This document shows, piece after piece, positions 49,083 through 60,500 of a stretch of 64,000 nt of DNA. The notes under the pieces were generated by a model. That model searched no databases. It worked only from the letters and a program-made list of their open reading frames with translations, and had not been told where the DNA came from. Both the position numbers and the translations under genes were made by a program. Source of the stretch: Epiperipatus broadwayi (lineage: Eukaryota; Onychophora; Udeonychophora; Euonychophora; Peripatidae); NCBI GenBank assembly GCA_028023455.1, contig JAQFVV010000012.1, positions 11,134,499 to 11,198,498 of the forward strand, written 5' to 3'. The first letter of the stretch is position 1. Each line of letters starts with the position of its first letter.

Positions 49083-50468
49083 AAATAGGGGATTTGAACT
49101 CAAGACTTTCAAGCCCCTTCACTATCCACACTATCTCATACTATTGATACACATGACCACACATATGAAGAAAAGATAAATAATCACCAATATATGTATC
49201 TCATGCTAAACCAGCACTCATCAGTTGGTCCAGACTACCATTTCCCATGCATATATATATAATCAGTGCTCAGTTTATATTAAAATAGCAAATCTTTACA
49301 CTTTAATAAACAGGCTTCAACCCCCTCCAACCTCCAACTCTTCAGCCATTCATACCACTGAAAATCTGATGACAGAATTCCCAAATCCCATGCTGATGCC
49401 AATATTGTTGTCATACCCATGTTGACCTCGTCACTCTGACCCCTCACATACAGGGCAGTATCCAGGCTTAATATGTAAGATTTGAAATACCAGGCACTCT
49501 TTATACTTGGAGCGTAATTGTAAATATAGGGAATTTGAACTCAGACTTTCAAGCCCCTTCACCATCCACATTATCTCATACTACTGATACACATGCCAAT
49601 ATTGTTGCATCAACATGGGATTTGGGAATTCTATCATCAGATTTTCAATGGTGTGGATGGCTGAAAAGTTGGAGTGGGTTAAAACCTGTCCATTAAAAGG
49701 TAAGGATTTACTATCTTAATAAAAACTGAGCACTGATTATATATATATGTATGGGAGATGGTAGTCCGGACCAACTGATGAGTGATTTAGCACAAAATAT
49801 GTATATTGGTGATTATTTATCTTTTCTGCATGTGTGTGGTCATGTGTATCAGTAGTATGAGATAGTGTGGATAGTGAAGAGGTTTGAAAGTCTGAGTTCA
49901 AATCCCCTATATTTACAATTAGGCTCCAGGCATAAGTGCCTGGTATTTCAAATCTTACATATTAAGCCTGCATTCCACCCATCCCTCTTCTATGTATTTA
50001 AATGGATACTGCCCTATTTGTGAGGGTCAGAGTGATGAGGTCAACATGGTTATGACAACAATATTGGCATCAGCATGGGATTTGAGAATTTCTATCATCA
50101 GATTTTCAATGGTATGGATGGCTGAAGAGTTGGATGTTGGAGTGGGTTGAAGCCTGAAAAGTGTAAGGATTTGCTATCATAATATAGACGAGCATTGATT
50201 ATATATATATATGAGAGATGGTAGTCTGGACCAACTGATGAGTGCTGGTTTAGCACAAAATACATATATTGGTGATTATTTATCTTTTCTGCATGTGTGT
50301 GGTCATGTTTATCAGTAATATGAAGTAGTGTTGATAGTGAAGGGGCTTGAAAGTCTGAGTTCAAATCCCCTATATTTACAATTAATATAGATAAATATTT
50401 TCCATATAATAAAGATATATATGAAAGATAGTGACCTGGACCAACTGATGAGTACTGGTTCAGCACAA
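49083..50468. mobile_element. Foldback repeat family, cluster at 49 kb
   Basis: One plus-oriented copy (about 49083-49590, GGGGATTTGAACTCA through CAGTTGGTCCAGACTACCAT to a terminal CCAGGCACT hairpin region) is followed by minus-oriented copies (about 49590-49925, 49925-50390 and a fragment to 50468). On the minus orientation each ends GAGTTCAAATCCCCTATATT, which contains GTTCAAATC, a match to the RNA polymerase III B-box consensus. There is no coding potential, and ORFs such as 50098-50475 are reflections of the repeat. Opposite copies side by side could form long hairpins. Confidence 0.85.
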
Positions 50469-50575
50469 AATGCATCTGGGGGGGGGGGTCATCGGTCTTT
50501 TATTATATCTTTATATGAATTTAAAAGAATGTGGTAATATTGAGGTTATTTAATATATTTATAAATGGCATATTA
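50469..50575 (+). repeat. Direct repeat, right copy (about 105 bp)
   Basis: Second copy of 48743-48850, with an 11-G run (50478-50488) where the left copy has five G. It adjoins the last foldback fragment without a gap. Confidence 0.85.
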
Positions 50576-51550
50576 TGTTTCATACTATCACTATTCTCAT
50601 TAAAATAAACAGAAATAGTAAACAAATTTGACTGATAATTACTTTAATATAAATAATTTTACTTAAATTTAAATAAAAAGAACCATTTCAAACATTTTAT
50701 TTTTTAGTTATATATATACCACAAATTTAATTAATATATATTTTTTCACAAGTCACATTTCTATATATATTTATTACATGTATTCCTTATTAAGTAAGAA
50801 ATTACACTATATACATATATTGAGTATGCAAAATACAAAATATTTTTGTGTAATAGATTACAAATTAAATACATTTCTATGTAACTTGTACCCATCAAGA
50901 TTTAATTAATATATCTTCTTGCATTTATGCAACAGTAATGACCTTTATTGATGTTTACACTTAAACAATTTCACAACAAATTATGGGAAAAAATAAAAAA
51001 TCACCACTTATGGCTTCTACTTATACAAAGACAGTTCTCAAAGAAAATACTAATTTCATATTGGTCAAGCAGGCATAAAAATTATCTTTATAATTCAGTC
51101 AAAACAAACTTCAAAGTAAGTACCTGTTCAATGATATATCATATTAAAATGAATTATTTCAATGTACAATTACTTTTAATTACAAGAATAAAAAAAAGTT
51201 GATAGTACAATATTAATTACATTTTTTTCAAACTTAGTTTATAATATAACTTGGCCATTTAATGTATGTTTTTGCATGCAATATAATATATATATATGCA
51301 CATGTATATAAATAAACCAAATTTCCTAATCAACATAATTATTAAATAAAAACTTGATAAATTAATATATAATCTAATATTTGTTTTATTAGGAAAGAAA
51401 GACCCTTTAAAAAGATGTCTTATATCTAGGATTTATATTAGGCAGAAATTAAGAATAATTTATTTTATACAAAAAAAAAAACTGTTGTTAATAATGTCAG
51501 GAAAATATTACAATTAAAAAGGCTCATTTTATAACTAACATAAAACTTAC
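50576..51550. other. AT-rich spacer
   Basis: AT-rich, with AT dinucleotide runs. An 84-codon plus ORF (50948-51202) is Lys/Phe/Asn-rich and shows no motif; taken as chance. Confidence 0.5.
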
Positions 51551-52065
51551 AATTTCTGAATAAATATAGGGGATTTCAACTCAGACTTTCAAGCATCCTT
51601 CAATTATCTACACTATCTCATACCTCTGATACAAATGACCACACACATGTAGAAAAGATAAATAATCGCCAATATATGTACTTCGTGCTGAACCAGCACT
51701 CAGCAGTTGGTCCAGATTATCATCTCCCACACACATATATAATCAGTGCTCAGTTTATATTAAGATAGTAAATCTTCATACTTTAATGGACAGGCTTCAA
51801 TCTACTCCAAACTCCAACTCTTCAGCCATCCATACCATTAAAAATCTGATGGTGGAAAACCCAAATCCCATGCTGATGCCAATATTATTGCCATGCCCAT
51901 ATTGATCTCAAGTCACTCTGACCCCTTATATATAGGACTTTATCCATTTAAATACATAGAAAAGGAATGGGCATATGCAGGCTTAATGCATAAATATTTG
52001 AAAAACAGGCTCCAGGTATATGAAGAATGCCTGTTTTTCAAATATTTAATTTCTGAATAAATATA
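51551..52065 (+). mobile_element. Foldback family, single copy with target-site duplication
   Basis: A complete single copy at 51569-52047 (479 bp) flanked by a perfect 18-bp direct repeat, AATTTCTGAATAAATATA (51551-51568 and 52048-52065). It begins GGGGATTTCAACTCAG. It ends in a hairpin whose arms, AAATATTTGAAAAACAGGC and its exact reverse complement, are 19 bp with a loop of about 18 nt. It shares CAGTTGGTCCAGATTATCAT with the other clusters. No ORF. A long target-site duplication is typical of LINE-driven retroposition, so the family may be SINE-like and not a DNA transposon. This copy defines the element ends best. Confidence 0.87.
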
Positions 52066-54249
52066 AAATTAATAACTTTTAAAATATATACAAATTCTTT
52101 ATTTTTAGTTTATAAAAATTATATATTTTCTTAGCTGCACTGTTAGATTTATGGAACATTTTATATTATTCATTATACAATCTCATATTATTGTGAAAAT
52201 TGCATCTTCAACAAAAATAAACAAACAAAAAAAATGCTTTCAACACTCAAATGGTTATTAACAATTATTTTCCTAACAGCATTTTTGCAGAATACTAAAA
52301 GGTATACTTTGATCATTCAGCTTAAATTCAGTCTCTTGCAGCTATTTCTACCATTTGTTTATCAGTCTTAATAATAAAAATGGAAATAAAACATTTACAT
52401 TGATTTATTAATTTTAAAAAATTCTGAAAATATCAATATTATGGAGAAAACCTGCTGATTGGCAGTTTCTTTGTTCTTAAAACCTATTTATGATTATTTT
52501 TGCAAAATATTTATTTTTTGATTAGAATATGGTATTTAAATTAATATTTTATTTTTTAGGAAATCAAATCAAGAGTCGTGTTATAATGTAAAGCAAGAAA
52601 TTTATGATTGGTTGTAAAAAAAAAAAAAAAACCTCTATGATCACTGAAGCCATTGCTTTTTGTCATTTTTAAATAATGGTCCCTGAAATTTTTAATTTTA
52701 AGAAGCATTTGAGTTTTAGAAATGGTGCTAAACAAATGAAAACTTATTTTAATAATTTTAGCAGCAATTGTGAAAGAACAAAAGCCATTGTCCTGATTAT
52801 GTATTTCATTTTATTATTATTTTTCTGTATTTGCAAAGTTGAAATAATATTTTTAAGAATGGTTTTTGTTTGTAAATTTATAATTCTAAAAAAATTGTTA
52901 AAAATTGTACCAATATAATGTGGCACTAGATATTTTTTTTATTTTATAAGTTAGAGTGCAAGTAACTATGATAGTTATTTAAAATATATTTAAGTTACAA
53001 ATTTATTAATCATTAAATAAATAATAAAATATTTATCATTAAAATAAAAGGTAAAAAATTTAACTCAAATAGCCATTAGAGCTTAACAAAAAAGATTTTA
53101 GTGAAAAGGTTAATGAAAAATTTATTTTCAACATTAATACATTTTATTTCTTAAAAATCATTATAAGAAACATTGTGAGACTACTTTTAAGGTGAAGCTT
53201 GTCCAATATTTTCATAAATCATAGTTCAATTTTTATTTTGGATCAAATTTGTAAAAGATAATTTATGTACATGTTGCATAGTCAAAACCAAACACACTGC
53301 TTACAGCTTCCTAATGTTAATATATATGTAACTTAAATATCTTTCAAATAACTATCATATTTACTTGCACTCAAAAAAAATTATCTAGAACCGCAATATG
53401 CTAGCAAAAATTACACAATTCTTTATCCCCATTTTTTTTTTACTTTTCTATAGATTGATCATCATATACAATAATACTTTGAATAACATTATTTTGATAA
53501 CACATCTTAAAATATAACAATGTTTACAATTTTAAACTTAAAAAAAAAAAAAAGATAACTTCAGTAATTGATGATTGTGGTGTGAATATCTAAGTTATAA
53601 ATATCTATGTATACACTACTAATAAACTTACTTTGAAATAATTTTACAACAAACTAAAAAGTAGAAACTAATATGAGAACTGCAATGATTCATGGCTTAG
53701 AATGTTTTATTATGTAGTGCAAATACTTTTGTAAAACCATAAGTAGCATTTAAAAATATAAAAAAAAGCCATACTAGAAATAATTTCATATTTGAAAATG
53801 TAAACATAAATGTATGGCAATAGAATGCATTATAATCATAACAACACCAAAAACACAAATAGGATAAGCCTTTTCTGCAAATTGAGAAACCAATAATAAT
53901 ATGAAGAAGAGAAGCAAAAGAAAAAAAGAGCAATTGAAGGATATACAAAAGTTTTCATTAAATGATCATCCACTGTTGATCTTTTCTTACAGAGTCTAAT
54001 CCTAAAAAATCCTGGAGTTCAATAGACTATATATAAAATGTTGTCATTACTATAGATGCATAATGAAAAAAAAATCATATTTCATCAATAAACATTTCTA
54101 AAGATATATGAATTTTTATTATAGTGCATAAAATTATATCCCTTTAGAATAATGTATTTATGAGCATATTTTTTAGCAGTTGCAACTTTTTAAAAAATCA
54201 AGTACCTTTATTATACAAAATATAACTGTACTGTGCATTTTATAAATAC
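52066..54249. other. AT-rich spacer
   Basis: AT-rich with A-runs (52617-52630, 53540-53552). ORFs at 52676-52918 and 53697-53948 are of biased composition and have no family motif. No gene supported. Confidence 0.5.
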
Positions 54250-55370
54250 ACACACATATCATCATCAACCATTATCAATCCACTGCAGGATGAAGGTCTC
54301 TCCAAGTTTAATCCACCTTCTCCAATCTTTAGCTTCTCTTCTCCACATTACCCCTGCACACTTTCTTATTTCATCCATCCATCCATCTCACATCTGGTCT
54401 CTTTCTGGGTCTTTTACAATATCTTGGAATCCAGTTTAAAATTTCAATTGTCCATCTATTATCATCTCTTCTAACAATATGTCCAGCCCAACTCCACTTC
54501 AATCTTTTAATTTTTTCAATGAGGTCAGTAACACCTGTTTGTTCTCTTAACCATACATTGCGTTTTCGATCTCTTCTTGTTACTCTCAACACACATCTCA
54601 CCATACTTCTTTGAGTAGTCTGAAGTCTCTGTATTGCTCTTCTATTAAGTGTCCAAGTCTCAGATCCATAAGTAAGAACTGGTAAAACACATTTATTAAA
54701 AAGCTTCCGTTTCAAACACATAGGCATATTTCCTTTTAGTATCAAGTTATTTCTACCAAAAGCACTCCAACCAAGTTTAATTCTATGATTAATTTCATCC
54801 ATTATGTTTCCATCTGTATTAATAATCTGACCAAGATATTTGTAACTGTTAACTTTTTCTAATTCATCATAATCAATCTTTATTTTCATATTTTGAGCAA
54901 ATCGATTAAACATTACTTTAGTTTTTTTAACATTTATCTTTAGTCCTACTTTCCTACTTTCATCTGATAACTCCTGCAACATTTCCTGCAGCTCTGAAGC
55001 ATTATTTGCAAAAACAACTACATCATCTGCGAAATCTAAATGATTTAAATACTCTCCATTTATTTTCACTCCTTTAGTTTCCCATTTTAATCCACAAAAT
55101 ACTTCTTGCAGCACTGCTGTAAAAAGTTTTGGAGATATGGAGTCACCTTGTCTTACACCTTTCTCAATGTTGACTTTCCCAGTATCATTATGTAATCTAA
55201 TTGTTGCTGTTGCATTTTTATAAATATTCTTTAAAATATGACAATATCCTGGATCTATATCTTGATGATCCAATGCTTTAATCACTGAAGAAATGTTTAT
55301 AGAATCAAATGCCTTTTCATAATCTACAAATCCAAAACATAATGACAACTCATATTCATTTGTAAAAAAT
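54250..55370 (-). mobile_element. RTE-type LINE, 5'-truncated, 3' end intact
   Basis: A LINE copy that keeps the 3' half of pol and its 3' end (TGATGATGATATGTGTGTG just after the stop), while the 5' part is cut near 55370. This is the normal outcome of target-primed reverse transcription that stops early. It belongs to the RTE group by its motifs. It may be the same family as the 5' fragments at 20 and 46 kb, but they do not overlap, so this cannot be tested here. Confidence 0.87.
54265..55366 (-). pseudogene. RTE reverse transcriptase, one frameshift
   Basis: Open from the truncation point, through SLCFGFVDYEKAFDS (first catalytic Asp), LKNIYKNATATIRLHND, EKGVRQGDSISPKLFTA, YLNHLDFADDVVVF (catalytic FADD, about 55020-55060), NSYKYLGQII and LPVLTYGSETWTLNRR, to a C-terminal KRPRKRPDVRWMD. 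There a run of GATG has one extra unit (about 54376-54385), which shifts the frame. Taking that out, the protein would go on with EIRKCAGVMWRREAKDW and end at the TGA at 54265-54267. The C-terminal wording is typical of RTE elements. The reverse transcriptase core itself is uninterrupted, but the endonuclease is missing. Confidence 0.9.
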
Positions 55371-55654
55371 TGGTTATTTGTAGACAGAACAAATTATTAT
55401 ACTCCAACTAGTAGAGTTTTTCTTTCTATTAAAACAATTTTTTTTAAAAAATAAATAAATGAGTAAATGTAATAATCTGATATAAAATAAATACCTTAAA
55501 TTTCATTAAATAAAATCAATAATGTTGGAATATATTAAAATACATATACAAACTATATTTTTTACACTTTTGGAAAAATAATCACAATTAAATACATATA
55601 TGCAAAAATACATATTTTCAAGAAATGAAATTTATTAACATTTTACTCAAGTGG

Positions 55655-56700
55655 AATATTAAATAACATCTTCAATATGATTTCCATCAATTGTGATGCA
55701 AAAGTTGATGCGCTTTGCAAAATTCACATGAAGATTGCTGACAATCAAACGTGTTACATCTGTAATTGTCATCAAGTACACCTTCTCCTTTAACATACCA
55801 CAGAAAAAAAAAGTCATGGGGACTAAGGTCAGGTGAATGAAATCACATAACCATGTCTTCCAATCCAGTTAGAGAAATTGTCATTCACCAACTTCTTGCC
55901 ACTGTGGCAAATTGGGCAGGGGCACTATCCTGTTGGAACCATTCAGGAAGTTCTTCACCACCTAAACTTTCAAGTCAGGGCATTAACTGAATTCTCAGCA
56001 TAGTGAGATAAGTTTCACTAGTTACATGTTCATTGAAAAAGAATGGTCCCAACACAGCTTTCCATAAACCACACCAAAAATTTTTGTGCTCCTTGCTGTT
56101 TTGCCTAATCCACAAAATGTGGATTTCTTTGCAACCAGTATCAAACATTCTGTCCATTAACTCACCATTCACATAAAACAGCACAGAGTCTTCAGCAAAA
56201 TAATATTTTCATCCAATTTATTACAAACCCATTTATACATCTCAAGTCATCTACTAGGGTCATCCTCTGTTAAGTGATGCAAAATTTGTAACTTGTATGG
56301 ATAAAATTCTTGCTCTTTTAAGATATGACTGATGGTTGTTTTGGAAACACCTAGCCTCCTACGAAGTGATTTTTTAGGGCTAGCATAAATTTTGGCCATG
56401 ACAAATTTTTTCATTTCAGCTGATACATTTGGTTATCCAGAATGGGATTTGTCCATGATAGTTCCCATTTCTTTGAACTTATTAATGAATTTCACCACCA
56501 TAGAAAAGTCAAGTGGAATCCTCCTTGGATGATGTACATTAAATTTATCTGCTATATTTCAATATGAACATCCTTCACATCCGCTGAAAAGTGCCAGTTC
56601 AATTTTTTCTTTTTTTGACAAAATCTGTGGAGAAAAAAAATTATAGTTAATGAGATTTCCTGTGTCCAGACTTTAGGGACACCGTAACAAGTAAAGATTT
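55655..56700 (-). pseudogene. Tc1/mariner-superfamily transposase remnant
   Basis: Read on the minus strand from about 56625: KKEKIELALFSG, FNVHHPRRIPLDF, KFINKFKEMGTIMDKSHSG (helix-turn-helix arm) and VSAEMKKFVMAKIYASP. These are followed by KSLRRRLGVSKTTISHILK, LHHLTEDDPSR, LFYVNGELMD (first acidic region), GPFFFNEHVTSETYLTML (about 56000-56050), ELPEWFQQDSAPAQFATVA (second catalytic Asp) and a DLSPHDFFF-like box (third Asp), ending near 55655. Stops and frameshifts break it in several places. A terminal-repeat-like GTGTCCCTAAAGTCTGGACA lies at about 56668-56687; the partner at the other end is not visible. It is not functional as written. Confidence 0.82.
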
Positions 56701-57077
56701 CTTCAACATTATTCTTCAGAAGAAAAATGAAGGATACAACTTTATTTATTAGGCTAAAAAGATGAATATAATGTGTGAGTGCATATATATATATATATAT
56801 AAAGTTTATGTATATAAGAATAATAGAGATTAACTAACAGAAATGTTCAATGGATGTTTCTGTCACAAGCAACTTTGTTTTATCACTCAAGAAAAATTAG
56901 TCTAAGTAGTGAGAAGTTCTTGCTTCACTCAATTTAAAAATTTATTTTATATTGATATAAGTGGATATTTGTACATATAAAAGAAATAATATTACTTGTA
57001 TTTTTTAAATTGGAAAGCCCTATATTACTTATTCTGTAATGATTCTTATTTTCTTTGGTATATATATAAAAAATTCT
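56701..57077. other. AT-rich spacer
   Basis: AT-rich with an AT microsatellite (about 56784-56801). Nothing else. Confidence 0.5.
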
Positions 57078-57480
57078 AGTAAGTCTTCAATAATAATAAT
57101 AATAGTAATAATAAACCACTAAACATCACATGATCATCATTTCTTATGCTTGCTCATAACTGTTATTAAAACAGGCAAAACTCTCCATACAGTAATGCCA
57201 CTCAGTGCAAGCCAGAATAATCAATGGATGCCAGAAGACTTGTGCATAAAATTCTTACCTAGTGCCTACTCATCCAATATCCCCAAGACTAGTTTAAGGC
57301 TCCTAACTGACGAAAACCACAAGCTAGAAACTAGACTGGGAATATTAGATGAGTAGGCACTAGATAGGAATTTTGTGCATAAGCCTTTTGGCATCCATTG
57401 ATTACTCTGGCTTGCACTGAGTGGCACTATTGTATGGAGAGTTTTGCCTGTTTTAATAATAATAACCAGTAAGTCTTCAA
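57078..57480. mobile_element. Foldback element B (copy 1) with target-site duplication
   Basis: Two inverted arms (about 57168-57290 and 57322-57452) starting and ending with AGGCAAAACTCTCCATACA and its reverse complement, around a short loop. The outer ends are AAT repeats. A 13-bp direct repeat AGTAAGTCTTCAA (57078-57090 and 57468-57480) flanks it, a likely target-site duplication. ORFs at 57150-57356 and 57266-57532 are mirror images of the arms and are not genes. It is non-autonomous: no protein is coded. Confidence 0.82.
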
Positions 57481-57539
57481 CAACAACAACAATAATAATA
57501 ATAATAATAATAATCTCACTTTTAATAAACAAATTTTTT

Positions 57540-58745
57540 ACAATAATTAGATAAAAATAAAACTCAAATAGACCATGTTAGAGCAAGAATGATCCCCAAA
57601 TATATATATATGCCCATTCACCATCAATAAATGGATAGCTAGCTTAAGTTGGCTATGTGAAGAAGAAATCCCGTTTCATTTAAAAATAGTATTAGTAATA
57701 TCTCAAAAAAGGTTTTAATGTTTATCATGAATTGAACCTTAGTTATGCAATGCTCTTCAAGATTTTACAGTAATCCACTTTATATTATACATTGATATAT
57801 GTAATATAATACAAGCATATGTGATATAAATTTCAATAGTATTTTTTTAAAATAGATTGAAAAATAAATCTATTGTATTCGTATATATGTATATATCTTG
57901 TATGATGAAGACTTCCGGACAATAGAAACTGTGGGCAAATAAAATAAGAAAAACATGTTACTGTGAATAAGTGATAAGAAAGAGATGTAATTACTTATAT
58001 AGAAAATTTATAATGTGAAATAAATTATTGGATGTTATATAATAACTAACTTTTAAATTAATGACAACATAAGAATCACAAAATCAATTTCAAGGAAAAT
58101 CCCATTGACAACTGTGATTATACCTAAAATCATTGGCCATAAATTAAAATTGAGATACTGGTTTTTTTAAGTAGATTACTTTTTATAACACAACAGATAT
58201 GAAGATAATTTACTTAAATCTAATACAATGAACTATATGTTGTCATGGTTTCAGAGTTAGAAGTTAGCTAACTGATGAAGAGAATTTACTTGTATCTAAT
58301 ACATTGAGTTATACATTGCCATAGTTTTAGATTTAAAAATTAACTATTATATAAAAGTAGATCACTGCCCTAATTCATATATGCTTCAGTTTGTTATATT
58401 AATTTGTTATACACATACATTTATTGATTGACATGTTCATTAAACAAATAATGTTATAAATGTCTAAGTTCATGGATAATCTTACACAATTCATTGTATC
58501 AATAAATACTTAATTTTAGTTTAAAAAGTGAATAAAATTAGAGAGTATATTTTTTTTTAAATCTAATACTGACTATATATATTATAATGGGAATATTCTA
58601 GATAGAATGCAATAGCTAAATTATTAATGTTAGCAAATTTATTTATTGTATGATTTGCACATGATAGCTACTATAATTTATAAGTAAGAAATACAAAATA
58701 TCGCCTAACAGCTAACCATATATATATATATTGATAATTTTAATA
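57540..58745. other. AT-rich spacer with diverged tandem repeat
   Basis: AT-rich. 58202-58350 holds two diverged units of about 75 bp (both with AATTTACTT...TCTAATACA...TAT..TTGCCAT or TTGTCAT). No gene seen. Confidence 0.55.
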
Positions 58746-58748
58746 CAT

Positions 58749-59740
58749 CAAAGCTTTTTTCGCCAAATATTTTTGCCTTCTTTAATGTAAATGTACCATA
58801 TTTGCAAGTGTATAGAACACACTTTTTCCCCATCAAAATATGCCTAAAATATGGGTGTGTCTTATGTGCCAGTAATCAAAATTATGAGTTAAAATTTCAG
58901 TCAATCTAAAACTTGTTTTATATTATTATACATATTTAAGTACTCTATTGCATTTTGTCCTTTACTGAAAAGATAAGTTGCCCAAGAAAAAACTGCCTAA
59001 AGGTGTGTTTATGCATATTCATCCTAAAGATTAGATGGATGAAGAGATGATGAAGTTGTGGATAGACAATGTGTGGTCTAGAAATCCTGGTGGACTGTTA
59101 AAAAACCTGCCTTGCTAGTATAGGATCAGTTTTGGAGTCACAGAACAGCAGCTGTGAAAAATAAAATCAAACTGAAAACTCAATTAGCTATAATTCCAGG
59201 CGGCCTAAAAAGCCAGCTTCAACTTTTAGAATATCTGTATTAATAACCCATTTAGGTAATTGGATGCAATCTACAGATTTTGAAGTGACACCATCAAGAA
59301 GGAATAGGCCTAGCATTTTCACAGACTTGTGAATGGCTCAAAATGTTATGGGATGCTGTGAAACATGACCTGGTTGTAAAGTCTTTTAAGAAATGTTGAA
59401 TTAGTAACTCACATGATAGCACAGAGGTTGATTTGTTATAAGATGACTCAGTTTCTGAAAAAGAGGCTTCAAGTGATTCTTCATTTAGCTCTGGAGATGA
59501 ATTTCTGAATTTTGAGAATAAAGATTAAAAGACAACCTAACTACAGAGTTCCCTAGTTATATTTTTTGTAGAAATAAATAAGTATAAAATTAGTACAGTA
59601 AATCATTGTTTCCCCCTTAAAAATGTATATATAAAAAGGGGATATGTCTTCTATGCTGCTGCATCCTATAGACCAGTAACTTTTAATTTACATTACGTAC
59701 ATAGCGACATATATAAAATTAATTATAATAAATAACAAAA
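58749..59740 (+). mobile_element. Pogo-type transposon inside a dispersed repeat
   Basis: The outer pieces (about 58749-58790 and 59684-59740) resemble the two halves of a repeat at 60165-60290. Between them lies a pogo-like element, about 58790-59685. Its ends are imperfect inverted repeats (GTGTATAGAACACACTTTTT at the left; the reverse complement of CCTATAGACCAGTAA at the right), and it has GGGTGTGTCTTATGTGCC just inside the left end, a terminal pattern seen in pogo/Tigger-like elements. Confidence 0.65.
58970..59530 (+). pseudogene. Pogo/Tigger-like transposase remnant
   Basis: C-terminal part of a DDE_1-type transposase in broken frames: KKKLPKGVFMHIHPKD, MDEEMMKLWIDNVWSRNPGG (about 59036-59095), then after stops LDQF-like DQFW, LAIIPGGL-like (about 59190), TCEWLKMLWDAVKHD (about 59325-59370), LVVKSFKKC (about 59372) and an acidic tail, DSVSEKEASSDSS (about 59447-59490). 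The order matches the JRK/Tigger/pogo family, which moves DNA by cut-and-paste. Many stops; inactive. The N-terminal DNA-binding half is gone. Confidence 0.75.
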
Positions 59741-59929
59741 TAATCATAGAGCAATTGAAATACTAACAAATATAACATAAGTAATAAGCATTAATTATAT
59801 AACACATAACAGTTACTACAATTTGCAAAAAATATACATCATATATATATATACTACATATTATTTAAATAAATCAAAGATAAAATATAAAATATCTTTA
59901 TATAACAGCAACAATATATATAATAATAA

Positions 59930-60152
59930 TCACTAAACATCACATGATTACTATTCTTTATGCTTACATGAGTTATTTACGCAGAGGCAAAACTCTCCGT
60001 ATGGTAGTGCCACAAGACAGAAACTAATCTGGGGATATTGGATGAGTGGGCACTAAATAGGGATATTATGCAAAAATCTTCCTGCATTACTCTGGCTTGC
60101 ACTGAATGGTGCTACTGTATGGAGAGTTTTGCCTCTTGTATAATAATAATAA
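59930..60152. mobile_element. Foldback element B (copy 2)
   Basis: Same family as 57091-57467: CACTAAACATCACATGATTA at the left, AGGCAAAACTCTCC (about 59987), GGATATTGGATGAGTGGGCA, and GGAGAGTTTTGCCTCTTGT at the right, with AAT repeats on both sides. Most of the left arm is deleted, so it no longer folds end to end over its full length. Confidence 0.82.
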
Positions 60153-60164
60153 TCGTATACAAAA

Positions 60165-60290
60165 AAGCTTGTTTCAGCAAATATTAATTTTTGCCCTTTT
60201 CAATGTGCTTTAACTAATTTACAATTGCATACATAGTGACATCTATCTTTTTTTATATAAAATTAACTATAACCTATGAAAAACTTATAA
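60165..60290. repeat. Dispersed repeat copy without pogo insertion
   Basis: AAAGCTTGTTTCAGCAAATA through TTTACAATTGCATACATAGT to ATAAAATTAACTATAA. It resembles, in order, the left and right flanks of the pogo-like element at 58790-59685, and so behaves as an empty-site relative. Confidence 0.6.
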
Positions 60291-60500
60291 TATTTTTAAG
60301 ACATACAAAAACAAAAACCTATGTAAATGTATATATTATATAATTTTTCATTCATTTTTAAATGACCAATTATTAATTAAATTTAATCATGATTTATATA
60401 TGTTCATACAGTTATCTTGATTGTAGTTGTTATATAATCTATTTTATATACATATGTGAAATAGTGAATAATTGCTACGTTCTTTTGCTTTTTTTATCTA

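Noticed and set aside
57150-57532. Two ORFs with the shared peptide SASQNNQWMP / SASQSNQWMP
   Set aside because: They are the two arms of an inverted repeat read on opposite strands, not two related genes.
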